64,000 nt of DNA, taken from positions 102,888,316-102,952,315 of the forward strand of contig OY757011.1 of the NCBI GenBank assembly GCA_963580285.1, read 5' to 3'. This stretch comes from Lucinisca nassula. Taxonomy: Eukaryota; Mollusca; Bivalvia; Lucinida; Lucinidae. Shown here in pieces: positions 31,438 to 42,175 of the stretch (position 1 is the stretch's first letter; every line of letters starts with the position of its first letter). Position numbers and translations under genes: made by a program. The notes beneath the pieces are model-generated. The model did not search any database, was not told the origin of the DNA, and saw nothing but the letters and a program-made list of their open reading frames with translations.

Positions 31438-31692
31438 TGAGGATGTTTTCCTGGAGACTCTACTGCCAATCAGTTAATTCACATCTACAATACACTTTGT
31501 AAAGCCCTAGACGAAGGTAAAGTAGTACGTTCTGTCTTTTGCGACATAAGTAAAGCTTTCAACAGAGTATGGCATAAAAGTCTTTTATATAAACTCAGCA
31601 GCATTAGAATCCCTGGTTCACTATTGAAATGGTTCACAGATTACTTGCATAAGAGAAAACCGAACATAGTACTGCCTGGGACTGAGTTCGAA
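31438..31692 (+). pseudogene. Non-LTR retrotransposon reverse transcriptase fragment
   Basis: From 31456 the frame reads DSTANQLIHIYN, then CKALDEGKVVRSVFCDISKA, FNRVWHKSLLYKL, IPGSLLKWFTDYLHKRKP and LPGTEF. This is the typical early RT region of jockey/CR1-type LINEs; the catalytic-domain D of the F-x-D-I-S-K-A-F block is present. Just upstream a stop interrupts the expected frame, and at 31693 the sequence changes to satellite K, so both sides are lost. About 79 codons survive. It is dead, but it is the only LINE coding remnant seen. Confidence 0.88.
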
Positions 31693-32275
31693 AACCGGCG
31701 AAGTCGGCCTATTAATCATAGAGTTACGTCCCCTTGATTGCTGAAAATTTTTTACTTTGTCATCACCGTAGTCCCTTCATCAGTTTTGATCGGATCTTCC
31801 TGAAACTTATACACAAGTAAGTCATGGTAAAAAGCTTTGATGAGTTCGAAAACTAGCGATGTCGGTCAATTACACGTGGAGTTATGTTCCCTACTTTGCA
31901 GAAAATGCTTATTTTTGACCTAGTTATCACTGTAGCCGCTTCAGTTTTGATCGGATCTTCTTGAAACTTACAAACAAGCAAGTCAGTGATAAAAGCTCGG
32001 ATGTGTTTGAAAACTGGCGAGGTCGGCCTATCTGCCTTAGGGTTAGGCCCTCTTGATTACTGAAAATGCCTATTTTTGACCTTGTCATCACCGTAGCCCC
32101 TTCAGTTTTCAGAGGAACTTTTTGAAACTTTCATGTAAGTAAGGGTTAAAACCTCGTCTGAGTTAAAAAAAAGGTGAAATCGGCCTATACTTCAGATAGT
32201 TATGACCCCCTTGATTACAGAAAATGCCTATCTTTGACCCTGTCATCGCCGGAAGTATGTTTTTCATCGCTCTTG
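31693..32275 (-). repeat. Satellite K, reverse-orientation array
   Basis: About four units (TTTTGATCGGATCTTCCTGA, TTGTCATCACCGTAGCCCC, GATTGCTGAAAAT), reverse complement of the 20918-22560 units. It abuts the LINE fragment on the left and satellite J on the right. Confidence 0.8.
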
Positions 32276-33565
32276 CGCCTACATTTCTTAACTGATTTCA
32301 ATATAACTTCACACAAATGTTCCTTATGACAATATCTCGAGCGAGTTTGACCTTCAAGGATGTGGCCTCATGGTCAAGGTCACTGTGGCTATTTTTAGAT
32401 AAAAAAAAACTTGGTCATCGCTCTAGTGCCTACATTTCTTCACTGATTCCAATATAACTTCACACCAACGTTTCTTTTGACAATATCTCGAGCGAGTTCG
32501 ACTTTAAAGGTTTGTGGCCTCACGGTCAAGATCACTGTGGGTATTTTTAGAAAAAAAAAAAACATTGTTATCGCCCTAGCGCCTACATTTCTTGACCGAT
32601 TTCAATATAACATCACACAAATGTTCCGTATGTCAAAATCTGGAGCAATTTCGACTTTCAGGTCACTGTGGCTATTTTAGGAAAAACATTGTGATCGCTC
32701 TAGCGCCTACATTTCCCGACCAATTTCAATTTAACTTCCCACAAATGTTCCTTGTGACAATATCCAGGGCAAGTTTGACTTTCAAGGTCGTGGCCCCAAG
32801 ATCAAGGTCACTGTGGCTATTTTTAGATCAATTTTGTTATTGCTCTAGCGCGTACACTTCTTGACAGATTTCAATATAACGCAAATGTTCTTTATGACAA
32901 TATCTCGAGTGAGTTCGACTTTCAAGGTCTTGGCCTCAAGGTGAAGGTCACTGTGGCTATTTTTAGAAAACATTATCATCGCTCTTGCACCTACATTTCT
33001 TGATCGATTTCAATATAACTTCACACACACATGTTCCTTAGGACAATATCAAGAGCGAGTTCGAATTTCAAGGTCGTAGCTTAAAGGTCAAGGTCACTGT
33101 GGCTATTTTAGATAAACGTTGTCATCGCTCTAGGGCCTACATTTCTCGATCGATTTCAATATAACTTCATACAAATGTTCCTTATGACAATACTTGGAAC
33201 AAGTTTGACTTTAAAGTTCGTAGCCTCAAGGTCAATGTCACTGTGGCTATTTTGTCATCACTCTAGGGCCTACATTTCTTGATTGATTTTAATATAACTT
33301 CACACAAATGTTCTTTATGACAATATCTCGAGCAAGTTCGACTTCAAAAGTCTTGGCCTCAAGGTCAAGGTCACTTTGGCTATTTTTAGAAAAACTTTGT
33401 CATCGACCTAGCGCCTAAATTTCTTGTTGATTTCAATATAACTTCACACAAATGTTCCTTATGACAATATCTCGAGCGAGTTTGACTTTCAAGGTGGTTG
33501 CCTCAAGGTCAAGCTCACTGTGGCTATTTTTGGAAAATTTTGTCAACGTTCTAAGGCCTATATTT

Positions 33566-33688
33566 AGTTAGTTTAGTTTATACTAATTTATTTTAGTTCG
33601 ATTGCGATGAAAGCTTCAAGCTTATTGAATCGCTCTCGAACACTCATCCGGGTGTTTTTACGCGCGCGAGAGAGAGAGAGGCAGCGAT
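33566..33688. mobile_element. Small insertion inside satellite J
   Basis: AGTTAGTTTAGTTTATACTA, GAAAGCTTCAAGCTTATTG (palindromic) and GCGCGCGAGAGAGAGAGAG do not belong to satellite J. GCCTATATTT on the left and GCCTACATTT on the right could be a 10-bp target duplication with one mismatch. Confidence 0.6.
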
Positions 33689-33852
33689 GCCTACATTTCT
33701 TGACCGATTCAATATAACGGCACACAAATGTTCCTAATGACAGTATCTCGAGCGTGTTCGACTTTCAAGGTCTTGACCTCAAGGTCATGGTCACTGTGGC
33801 TATTTCTAGAAAAACTTTGTCATCGCTCTAGCGCCTACATTTCTTGACCGAT

Positions 33853-34153
33853 TTCAATATAACTTAACGACCCCCGCCCATAGGGGCTTGAAGAAATATA
33901 TGGGCTGCATGATGTTTCCACGCAGACATATCCGACCCGCACACTAGTACTGGTAGCTCGCTTAGAGGATCTAAGCCTGTCCAGGAACCGCGGTGCGAGG
34001 CGGACCGTCCATGCTAATAAACCCTATTGGTTTCATTTCATCTCAATGTCGGGTAAAAGTCCCACAAAATTTGGTAGCAACGTTTCCAAAATGACCTTTA
34101 CAGTGTTGACGGGGACGTTAAACCTCGAATCAAACAAAAATTCAATATAACTT
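33853..34153 (+). mobile_element. SINE-C with 13-bp target duplication in satellite J
   Basis: The body at 33866-34140 is flanked by TTCAATATAACTT at 33853-33865 and 34141-34153. That sequence is part of the J unit, so the duplicated copy restores the array. A GGGCGACAGGGCTTGAGATG segment is missing inside. Confidence 0.95.
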
Positions 34154-34190
34154 CACACAAATGTTCCTTAAGACAATATCTGGAGCGCGA

Positions 34191-34579
34191 GCGTCATTTT
34201 CTCGTTCCATTTCATTTTCATATATGGCTCAATCAGGGACATTAGAAGGCTGTGCTCACTTTCTATTTCTGAAGGATCTCTCTTCAGAGTATTTCCATAT
34301 TGAAACTGATGTCATGGTGTTGCCTGCATGGTGGCCAAAAACTCCCACAGCACATCGATTAAGTGTTCTTCCAGTTATTCAAGATACGTTGTTAAGATCG
34401 GAACGTATAGTTTCAAATCAAAGGGAATGGATACATCTGGAGGAGGCGACTCAAAAATAAAGTGAAACTCCGCTTTAAAGACCAACTATATTAACATCAG
34501 TTCTGCTTGAAAAAGCTTATTTAGAAGGGTGCAGTCATTCTTTCTTCGTGTTTTTTGCACACAATATTCTCTGGACAGG
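34191..34579. other. Unassigned sequence with a 99-codon frame
   Basis: The plus-strand frame 34161-34460 contains LPAWWPKTPTAHRLSVLPV and ends EEATQK. It starts inside satellite J, and I recognise no family. A captured fragment or chance frame is possible. Confidence 0.3.
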
Positions 34580-34643
34580 GACCATCTTTGGGACTGTTCA
34601 AAAGTGGTCTTAAAACCACTTTTGAACAGTTCCAAAGGTGGTC
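34580..34643. mobile_element. Family Q hairpin element
   Basis: GACCATCTTTGGGACTGTTC with complement GAACAGTTCCAAAGGTGGTC. Confidence 0.8.
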
Positions 34644-35032
34644 CAAATATATGAATTTTACTATATTGGTGTCTTTTATCAATAGGGGATAACTCTCAAA
34701 GAAAAGAATTGGCTCCTCAGGAGCAACAAAGCTTCTCAGAAGCAAATTCTTTTCTGTACAGGTAGATCCATTTACAGAGGGGCTCAGTGAAGAAGAAAGG
34801 GCTTCTTCTCCTTTCGACTGCCCCCTGCCTTCATAAGGGTCATAAGACCAGCGAAAGCGTGGATGCTCAGGGTGATCTGGTGGATAAGCTCTTCGCTGGT
34901 CTCAGGTATTGTAGGTTTTGTCATGCTCTGGCACAACTGTGATTAGAACATGATTCATTCGGGAAAGAAAGGGTGTCATATCTGCCATTGTAATCAAATC
35001 TAATGCAATATTTTCATTCATACGCTTCATGA
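34644..35032. other. Unassigned sequence
   Basis: No gene or recognised repeat. A GCTCCTCAGGAGC-type palindrome occurs near 34710. Confidence 0.4.
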
Positions 35033-35140
35033 GCCTGCCTCGGGTGACATGTGAGACGCCAAGTTCTGCAACGAAGGCCCGGGTACTCCGGCTTTCGCCA
35101 ACCGGCTCGATCTAAGTGAAATAATCTTGAAAGGACAAAA
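35033..35140 (+). mobile_element. SINE-E fragment
   Basis: GAGCCTGCCTCGGGTGACAT, GAGACGCCAAGTTCTGCAAC and TCTAAGTGAAATAATCTTG match the 20699-20910 copy. Confidence 0.7.
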
Positions 35141-35334
35141 AATGCTACATGCGTTTGGTTCCGAAGGACCTCTTTTCAGTTTGTTCAAATAGTCAACTAA
35201 GAACCAAAGGTGAGAATTGTAACACATGGTTTAACCTAACGGCCTATTTAGCACCATTAAGGCCATATCGAGCCATATCTTACCTAACCATACATTTCCT
35301 GGACATGCTTATGTATATGCGACTAACCAGTAAA

Positions 35335-35455
35335 GGTGCACATTATTCTGCCAGAAGCTAACAATTGCCCTTTTTGAATCAGCGAAAGAGAGAGATTGAC
35401 AGCAGAAAAATGCAGGACCAACTTGGTCCCAATGAAAGAATATACCGAACACGAA
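35335..35455 (-). mobile_element. SINE-D fragment, reverse
   Basis: GTGCACATTATTCTGCCAG, TTTTTGAATCAGCGAAAGAG and CCAATGAAAGAATAT. Confidence 0.65.
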
Positions 35456-35568
35456 CTAAGCATCAATAGTCGACTGAGCCATGCGGAGGCAGAAACTTAT
35501 TTTATATCCTGACAAGACGTTTTACGCATTTGGATTTTTTTCAATCCCGACACGAGAAAACCTGTCCG

Positions 35569-35838
35569 CATTACGAAAACACGCTTATTCAAATATGTTG
35601 AAAATTTAACCAGCACAAAATGATAATTTTCAGATGTTTTTTCTCAAATTTCTACTCAAAACATAGATTGTGGGGAACTCGTTAGAACCGCCTCGGCGAG
35701 GCGGTTCTAACAAGTACCCACAACCTATGTTTTTCAGCAGAAATAAGAAAAAAAATGTTTACCCCTGTAAACCCCCGTTTTACTGCATAAAAGTGCGGTT
35801 TAAGGGGGTCAAAATTATATAGGATTGTTTTCGTGATA
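35569..35838 (+). mobile_element. Family A element
   Basis: CATTACGAAAACACGCTTAT at the left, GGATTGTTTTCGTGAT at the right, with an intact core around GAACCGCCTCGGCGAGGCGGTTC. Confidence 0.85.
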
Positions 35839-36184
35839 TTCGGGGTCTTGCGACCAGCTTTGAGAAAAAGGGGCCCGCTCATCTATATAAAGACCATCAA
35901 GTGTCTTGAAAGCCTTTAGAAAGGCTTAGATATAAAAGCTTGAGATATTGTACTATCCAGGAAGCGAACATAAAGGTGCTGATCAGAATGCGCGCATGCG
36001 CAGGCTGATCTACACGTTTATTGTTCGCAAAAATAACAAAAACGGGTTTTCTTATGACGTGGCTCAATCGTAAGCCCTCTTTGTTCTCATATAAGGACCC
36101 TCATCTACCACATCATCATGTTAACAAGCCCGTGAAAAAATATCCATGTAAACCCCCAAAACTCTGTGGTTTTACAGTGAAATT
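35839..36184. other. Mostly unassigned sequence
   Basis: An A2-end-like stretch (ACAAGCCCGTGAAAAAATATCC, TAAACCCCCAAAACTCTG) lies at about 36120-36180. Confidence 0.4.
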
Positions 36185-36425
36185 CCGCTATTAACCTTGT
36201 CCTGCTGAATATTTTAATCTGCCACACCCACTACCGATTACCAACCAATCAGATTACTTGATTCAAATTTTTGCAACAAATTCACAATCTGAATGACAAA
36301 CAATGTAGATCCTGATCAGATGGCTTCTGAAGAAGCCATCTGATCTGATCTACATTGTTTGAAATATAAGGCATATCCTGGTTCAGCATGCATGGCAAGG
36401 GTATTGCGACTAATTCTCCTTTCTG
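36185..36425 (-). mobile_element. Family B element, long type
   Basis: The hairpin TGTAGATCCTGATCAGATGG / CCATCTGATCTGATCTACA pairs around GCTTCTGAAGAAGC. The flanking arms are the reverse complement of 738-955. Confidence 0.75.
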
Positions 36426-36450
36426 AAGCATTATTTAAAAGGTTTCACTC

Positions 36451-36511
36451 AGCTTTGGGACTGCCCAGAAGTGGTCTTAAAGACCACTTTTGAACAGTCC
36501 AAAAGGTGGTC
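36451..36511. mobile_element. Family Q hairpin element
   Basis: GCTTTGGGACTGCCCAGAAG..AGACCACTTTTGAACAGTCC. Confidence 0.75.
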
Positions 36512-36557
36512 TTATCATAAAAATTTTACTGCAGTATGCTTTATTTAAGCTCAGGAA

Positions 36558-36765
36558 ACGGGCCTCCGTGGCCTAGTGATTAAGAGCGTAGTGTTCTTTT
36601 TGTTGTTGTTGTGGTTGTTTGTTGTTGTTTTTTTTTTGTTTGTTTGTTGTTGTTTGTTTTTACGTTCCACCAACAATTTAGGTCATATGAAGACGGACTC
36701 TCCAGGAAGTCTGTAGAAATCAGAACCCACGGCCCTGGTTAATGATACGAGACGGAGATGGCGCT
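36558..36765 (+). mobile_element. tRNA-like SINE head and GTT-rich filler
   Basis: GGCCTCCGTGGCCTAGTGATTAAGAGCG is a tRNA-type A-box region. It is followed by a TTGTTGTTG tract and a reversed tail-like TTTTACGTTCCACCAAC. Confidence 0.5.
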
Positions 36766-36766
36766 C

Positions 36767-36874
36767 GCCCCGCCCATTGGGGCCAGGAGAAATAGACTGG
36801 ACTGCATGGTGATTCCACGCTGAGCTGAAACTGACCACACATGAGTACTGGTAAACCGCTTAGAAGGACTAAGC
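36767..36874 (+). mobile_element. SINE-C 5' fragment
   Basis: GCCCCGCCCATTGGGG to CTTAGAAGGACTAAGCCTT. Confidence 0.8.
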
Positions 36875-36884
36875 CTTGTTGAAC

Positions 36885-37060
36885 CTTTCGTAAATTTCAC
36901 GCCGTGAAGAATTGGTACCAATCCCTCACAACGCGTGAAGAACTGGTACCAATATGACATGGATTTCATTCCAATATTTCTCACGTATGAGAGAAATACG
37001 CACGTAGTCAAATTTTATGTAGCTATTATGCACATTCCTCACATTAGTACCATTTTTAAT
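36885..37060. repeat. GAATTGGTACCAAT repeat
   Basis: CTTTCGTAAATTTCACGCC and GTGAAGAATTGGTACCAAT recur, inverted, at about 39630-39880. Probably another short DNA element. Confidence 0.55.
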
Positions 37061-37904
37061 GACAGATTCCATCTGTCTATTCTTGCTGTGCTGCACGTTT
37101 AAAGTAATTCAGGCTTCTGTTCTTCCGGCTTTAACCGCAACAGAAATATGAGTCCGCACAATATGTAGTCCGGTTTGGCGCAGTAATCAAAATTGTACAA
37201 GCGTATTCGTTATCCTGTAAGCGTAATACAAACTTTTGAAGCAGACGACTTGACGATTTTATCTTACGATTCAGCATTTCATATGAATCAGCTGCATCAT
37301 GCGACGGGTTTGGCGACGACTGCTTAGGTTTTACACTGTTTTCTACCAGTGCTGTCAATATTTAATCCTTAAAGATCAGCCTGCTGTTGGACCAGGTCAG
37401 CTGTAGACAAGAATATTAATTGGTTTTCTTTCTGACTTTCGAGGTCAAGTTTAGGTCAGTTACAATTTAGGTGTATATTGACTTTGCGTGTAGAAATTGA
37501 AAAGAAAGGCTGTCCCTTTCAACCCTGGAATATAGTACAGATACTTAGTGTAGGTCCTATGATATAGTTCTAGATGCCATATATTTAGCAGAATTGACGA
37601 GCCCAACTTCGGTAATGGAAGAGTGCACTCCATAAACCCAGGGCAGTGAATAAATCAAAGCACTGACAACACTCATGCCGATTGTCTCTAAATGCAAGCT
37701 GGTCATGAACGGGGACTTGGACTGATTCGTTTAAAATTAAGATGTTAGTAACTAATGCAAAAAAGCGCATAACAAGATCAGCATCGCGTTGTGTTGCGTT
37801 TGAACTGAGTTTACATTGTTCGCCAGATCCAACATTTGATTCATGTACACATTTTACAGATAATACTTACATGAGCCCAACACTGACAAACGACGCCGCT
37901 ATGT
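37061..37904. other. Unassigned sequence
   Basis: A minus-strand 75-codon frame (37131-37358; starts MTALVENSVKPKQ) follows a TTGACAG acceptor-like site, but no family is recognisable and evidence for a gene is weak. Confidence 0.3.
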
Positions 37905-38250
37905 TTGGGTTGATTGTTTGGCATTCGATCCGAAATTGCTTATAAGAAAAGCACTTCAGTGCTAATGTCTACGTGACTATCACTGACTTGTCAAAATAAC
38001 TTTTTGTCTTGTAGAAAATAGCCGCAGTGAGATCAGGGTATTCCATAAGACGGAAGAGGGTTATCCTGGAATCATAGGGTGGGCTTGGCAAACAGTGTAG
38101 ACCAAGATCAGACGCTGCCGAACGCGTATTCTTATCATAATCTTCACTATTTGTTTGGAATTTCAGAGTTAAATGAAACAGTTTAAATCTCAACCCAGGC
38201 CTATTACTCCAACCTACACCCCACACTCTCAGTGCTTTCATTCTGAAACC
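37905..38250 (+). mobile_element. Family B2 element
   Basis: Arms GTCTACGTGACTATCACTGA and CTCTCAGTGCTTTCATTCTG. The hairpin core (GTGTAGACCAAGATCAGACG) is partly lost on its right side. Confidence 0.7.
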
Positions 38251-39630
38251 AAACGATTACAACACACTTAGGCACCATGCCCTTAAGCTAAAAAGGTTAC
38301 ACCAATCAACCGTGACGTCTGGTTACCAGTCAGGCCACGTCGATCCTGTGTACCACCCTCACACCAGTACGGATAGAAACCACATGTTCAGGATCAAACT
38401 TTTGATGTGTAATGTAAGGCCGTGCCTAGAAAAAAAGAAACTGAAATTTGTTCTCAAAAAAGCATTTAGTGAGAGCGTATTGCAACATTTTTCATTAAAG
38501 AATCGTAAGCGTGACCCCTGGACAGTTAGAGACTGGTCGGAAAGTTGACTCTGATTTTGTGTGACACATGTGTGTGAGCTATTGTCTATTGGAGCGACAT
38601 CTTACTATATACAGAAGACGCAAGTGGACGTCGACGTAGCAGAAGACCGACGTCAGTACGTCAAGATCGATTCGACCGTCAGACGCATATGTGAAACAGA
38701 TTTCCGCAGGCAGCTGCTACACTGTACCTGTAGATAAACAAGCGGTCTCAACTACCGACTAATAAGCACTGACACTGATCGTCGCCCTTATGCGATGCAC
38801 GTTTGAGAGCTAGACGTCCCTGTCGTGACCAAAGTTAACGCGTCGACACAGTACGGAACACTTACGCTAGTGCATAAAATACGTAAATTGGCGTCTAACC
38901 GACTGTCATATGCGTTTCGGTGACAAATCGCACTTCAGCGTGAATCACGCCGGTTGTCGTTTCCGGGTGTTTCAGGTATGCCGAGGCGACGTGTGCGTAA
39001 TATAGAGCATGACACATCGGGTGAAATAAGCGTAATTGCGTGGCGAGCTGTTGCCTGTAGTTAGCGAACGCAGCTTAGTGCCATTAAGAACATTCAAGAT
39101 CATAGCTGAGACGTGGATTGAACAGCGAGACGTTACATCAATCAAGTGCTTCGGCCTCACATGGTTCCATTTATTTGTTTACGCTCAGAATCCGGGATAT
39201 CTTATCCAGCAGGATTACGAGCGGGCTCATAGTGCTGTTCTTACTCAAAAATGTCTTCAAGCACATGGAATTCATGTACTGGACTAGCCAGCCTTTCTCC
39301 TCCGATCACTTTCCCATAGAGTATCTTTGCGTAGAGGTGTCCACAACCGACCAGACAAAAACTGTTACTTATGGACAGTAACATTGTTAAAACTTGAATT
39401 TTAATGTTTGGTTTTGAAAACGTAAATAGTTTCTTTAAAAAATTTGAAACATCGAATGGCGTTTCATAATACCACCGGTCTATAGACATCTGCAAACATA
39501 TCATATATTGGAATTTGCTGAACTACCTTTCTAAATTTTAAGCTCTTTTCAGAAAGGCTTTCTGTAAGTTTTCACAGTGTTATAATTTTCTCATAGAATC
39601 TGTCATTTCAGTGCCTTTGGCGCTTTGATT
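38251..39630. other. Unassigned, mostly unique sequence
   Basis: The largest stretch without recognised repeats. Frames of 62-90 codons occur on both strands, none with identifiable motifs. It is GC-richer around 38580-39050, with several GACGTC/GTCGAC sites. Confidence 0.4.
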
Positions 39631-39889
39631 TCACTTGTGTGAGGAATTGGTACGAATTCTTCACTCCCGAGAAAAATCGCACCAGTTCATCACAGGTGAG
39701 ATGAATATTGAACCAATTCTTCACACGTCAGAAATTATTAACATAAGAAATTCGAGCACAAATTTCAGACCCCCTAAATTTTATCAAAATTGACGATATG
39801 TAAATTTCTCATTTGGCAAATGTGACATATTGGTACCGATTCTTCTAATGGGTGTGAAATTTACGAAAAGAGTAATTTACTGTTCAAAA

Positions 39890-40077
39890 AAGCCTGCCCA
39901 GGCAAAGTGGTGTGAGTCAGACCGTTCATTGGAATTAAGCCAGTTTCGTTTGGCGGCAGGGCTTGAGAAGTCATTTCATCTCAATGTCGGGTAAAAGTCC
40001 CACAAAATTGGGAGCAACGTCTCAAAATGACCCTAAATAGTGTTGACGGGGACGATAAACCTCAGTTCAAACAAACA
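39890..40077 (+). mobile_element. SINE-C, 5'-truncated
   Basis: AAGCCTGCCCAGGCAAAGTGG to CAGTTCAAACAAACAG. Half an A core (CGGTTCTAACGATTACC) follows at about 40098-40114. Confidence 0.85.
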
Positions 40078-40116
40078 GAGACGTTACTCGGTACAGCCGG
40101 TTCTAACGATTACCAA

Positions 40117-40444
40117 CAATATAAGTATCCGCCCCCGCCCATTGGGTATTGAAGAAATATATGGGCTGCACGATGCTTCCACGCAGAGCTGAATCCGGCC
40201 CGCACACCTGTACTGGTAAACCGCTTAGAGGATCTAAGCCTGTCCAGGAACCGCGGTGCGAGGCGGACCGTCCGTGCTAATAAAACCTATTGGTTTCATT
40301 GGGCGACAGGGCTTGAGATGTCATTTCATCTCAGTGTTGGGTAAAAGTCCCACATAATTGGAAGCAACGCCTCCAAAATGACCTTTACAGTGTTGACGGG
40401 GACGTTAAACCTCAAATCAAACAAACAAACAAAGCAATATAAGT
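40117..40444 (+). mobile_element. SINE-C with target duplication
   Basis: The body at about 40127-40434 is flanked by CAATATAAGT at 40117-40126 and 40435-40444. Confidence 0.9.
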
Positions 40445-40636
40445 TTGTGTAAGGAAATAACAAAATATTACATATTTCATAAGAAAAATGCTATTTATAC
40501 CAAACAAGAAATCATTTATATACATGGTCAATTTTTCTCAATGAAACGCAACCCCGATTACGGAAAAAGTACCATTTTGTGGACAAAGAGAATATGATAA
40601 ATGGTATATATAACAATTGCCTATTTACAAAATATT

Positions 40637-40866
40637 TTAACCCTTTTTGTACCAAATGAAATCTTCCTCCATATATATAGCAGGAGTACATTTCAGAATT
40701 TAGGGATGTCAGGTTGTGGTTTCTTCAAAATTTGTTCGGAAAATGGCTGAACTTTTTACAAACAGTGTAGGCCCTGATCAGACGCCACGTTCTGTGGCGT
40801 CTGATCTGGGCCTGCACTGTTTGCCAGGGTACCCGTTTCGGGGTTTCTGGTACTAAATGGGTTAAT
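40637..40866 (+). mobile_element. Family B3 element with TIR
   Basis: TTTAACCCTTTTTGTACCA at the left and TGGTACTAAATGGGTTAA at the right. The central hairpin is AGGCCCTGATCAGACGCCAC / GTGGCGTCTGATCTGGGCCT. Confidence 0.8.
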
Positions 40867-41012
40867 TTGAAGTTCGATTTCCAATAATACTGTCTATAGT
40901 TTCTAAAATATTTCAAGCCTCAACGAGCAGATCAGTTTGTGTTTTACCTGGTGGCCAACACCGAAGACAGTTTTTCCTGTGATTGAGCCCATGTAACGAA
41001 GAAATTTCCAGG

Positions 41013-41111
41013 CCAGCAGAGAATGTCGGGCCAACGTCGGGCCGGCAGCGATACGACGTGGCAACGTCGTAACGCTGTCGGCCCGAGGTCGGCCCGCTGT
41101 TTTGTACTGGC
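41013..41111. mobile_element. Family P hairpin element
   Basis: CCAGCAGAGAATGTCGGGCC to GGCCCGCTGTTTTGTACTGG with the dyad GCGATACGACGT..ACGTCGTAACGC. Confidence 0.7.
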
Positions 41112-41477
41112 TCGGAATTGAAGTTCCGCCCTCTTCACATTTTGCTATGTCCTGAGATGCGAAGTCTGATCTGAGTCTTCGCTTGTCGCTTATGCCAACT
41201 TGTATGTTTTCGAATGTTCAGGCTCGCATGTTGTTTTGGTATAAATTTGTTTGTTTGTTTAGCTAAAATAAGACGGGGCCGGTTGGGTGCGGCAAAGGTC
41301 ACAGGTACCTTGCGTTACTGGGGCGTCCAACTGGTATTAGCCTACAGTTGGGCTAGGCCTGCTGTCTTTGCAGCAGGTAAGGGTAGAGGGAGAGTGTTAT
41401 TTCTTCTGTTTCTGAACTTCCATTCATTTTCCTTTTTCTCATCTATCCCTTACTTTCATCTCTTCTTCTATCTCTTC
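41112..41477. other. Unassigned sequence
   Basis: Includes a 113-codon frame (41214-41555) running into a family F element, with a pyrimidine-rich low-complexity end. No gene supported. Confidence 0.4.
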
Positions 41478-41479
41478 TA

Positions 41480-41815
41480 CAGTCGAACTTCAATGGCTCG
41501 AACACCTTTGGGACCTCGAAAATCTGTTCGAGACAGGGGTAGTTCGAGCCACTGAGGTTACTGTCAGGAGGCATAACGAGATACCTTTAGACATCTTTTC
41601 GGTGTTCTATAATGAAAATGTATGCTGTGTGTATTCATTAGAATCGCCTCATCGAGGCGATTCTAATGAGTACACACAGTATACATTTGCAAGATACATG
41701 TAAGACGAAAATATCCTAAATTTTATCTTCCCTATTTCTTATGTAGAGAAATTCCACAGGGACTCAAGAACGGGTTCGACTCAGCCATGGTAAACGAGCC
41801 ATCGAAGTTCTAATG
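41480..41815 (+). mobile_element. Family F element
   Basis: TA-CAGTCGAACTTCAATGG at the left, CCATCGAAGTTCTAATG-TA at the right. The core CATTAGAATCGCCTCATCGAGGCGATTCTAATG is perfect. Confidence 0.88.
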
Positions 41816-41981
41816 TATTTCTGTTCTCCCTTTCTCTGGGAGACGACACAAAATGATCCACAAGGGTTGACATGTCGTTAAACCCAAAACAGTCAGTCAG
41901 TAAGTAGCTAAAAAAGGTAAAATACAAATAACGAAATCATTGTAAATCCTTCTCTTCTCTATATAAAACAGGGTTAAAGAA

Positions 41982-42175
41982 CCGCCCATCGGTGCTTGGA
42001 GAAATAGTTTGGGCAGCATGATGCTTCCACGCAGAGCTGAAACCGACCGCACATGAGTAAACCACTTAGAAGGTCTAAGCCTGCCCAGGCAAATTGATGC
42101 GAGTTGGACCGTCCCCACATATAAACCCTTTTGGTTTGTTTGGGCGGCAGGCCTTGAGATGTCATTTTATCTCAA
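41982..42175 (+). mobile_element. SINE-C, left half, split by the long-TIR element
   Basis: CCGCCCATCGGTGCTTGG to TCATTTTATCTCAA. The consensus continues at 46354 after 4.2 kb. CTCAA is present on both sides of the insert. Confidence 0.92.

Larger units (their letters stand above)
32276..34190 (+). repeat. Satellite J, long array
   Basis: About twelve units of roughly 145 bp (120-152), each with CGCCTACATTTCTTGACCG, TTTCAATATAACTTCACACA, AAATGTTCCTTATGACAATA, TCTCGAGCGAGTT and CAAGGTCAAGGTCACTGTGG. Interrupted at 33566-33688 and by a SINE-C at 33866-34140. Confidence 0.9.

Noticed and set aside
34161..34460. 99-residue plus-strand frame as a gene
   Set aside because: Its start lies inside satellite J and no family is recognisable; kept only as a note in the unassigned region.
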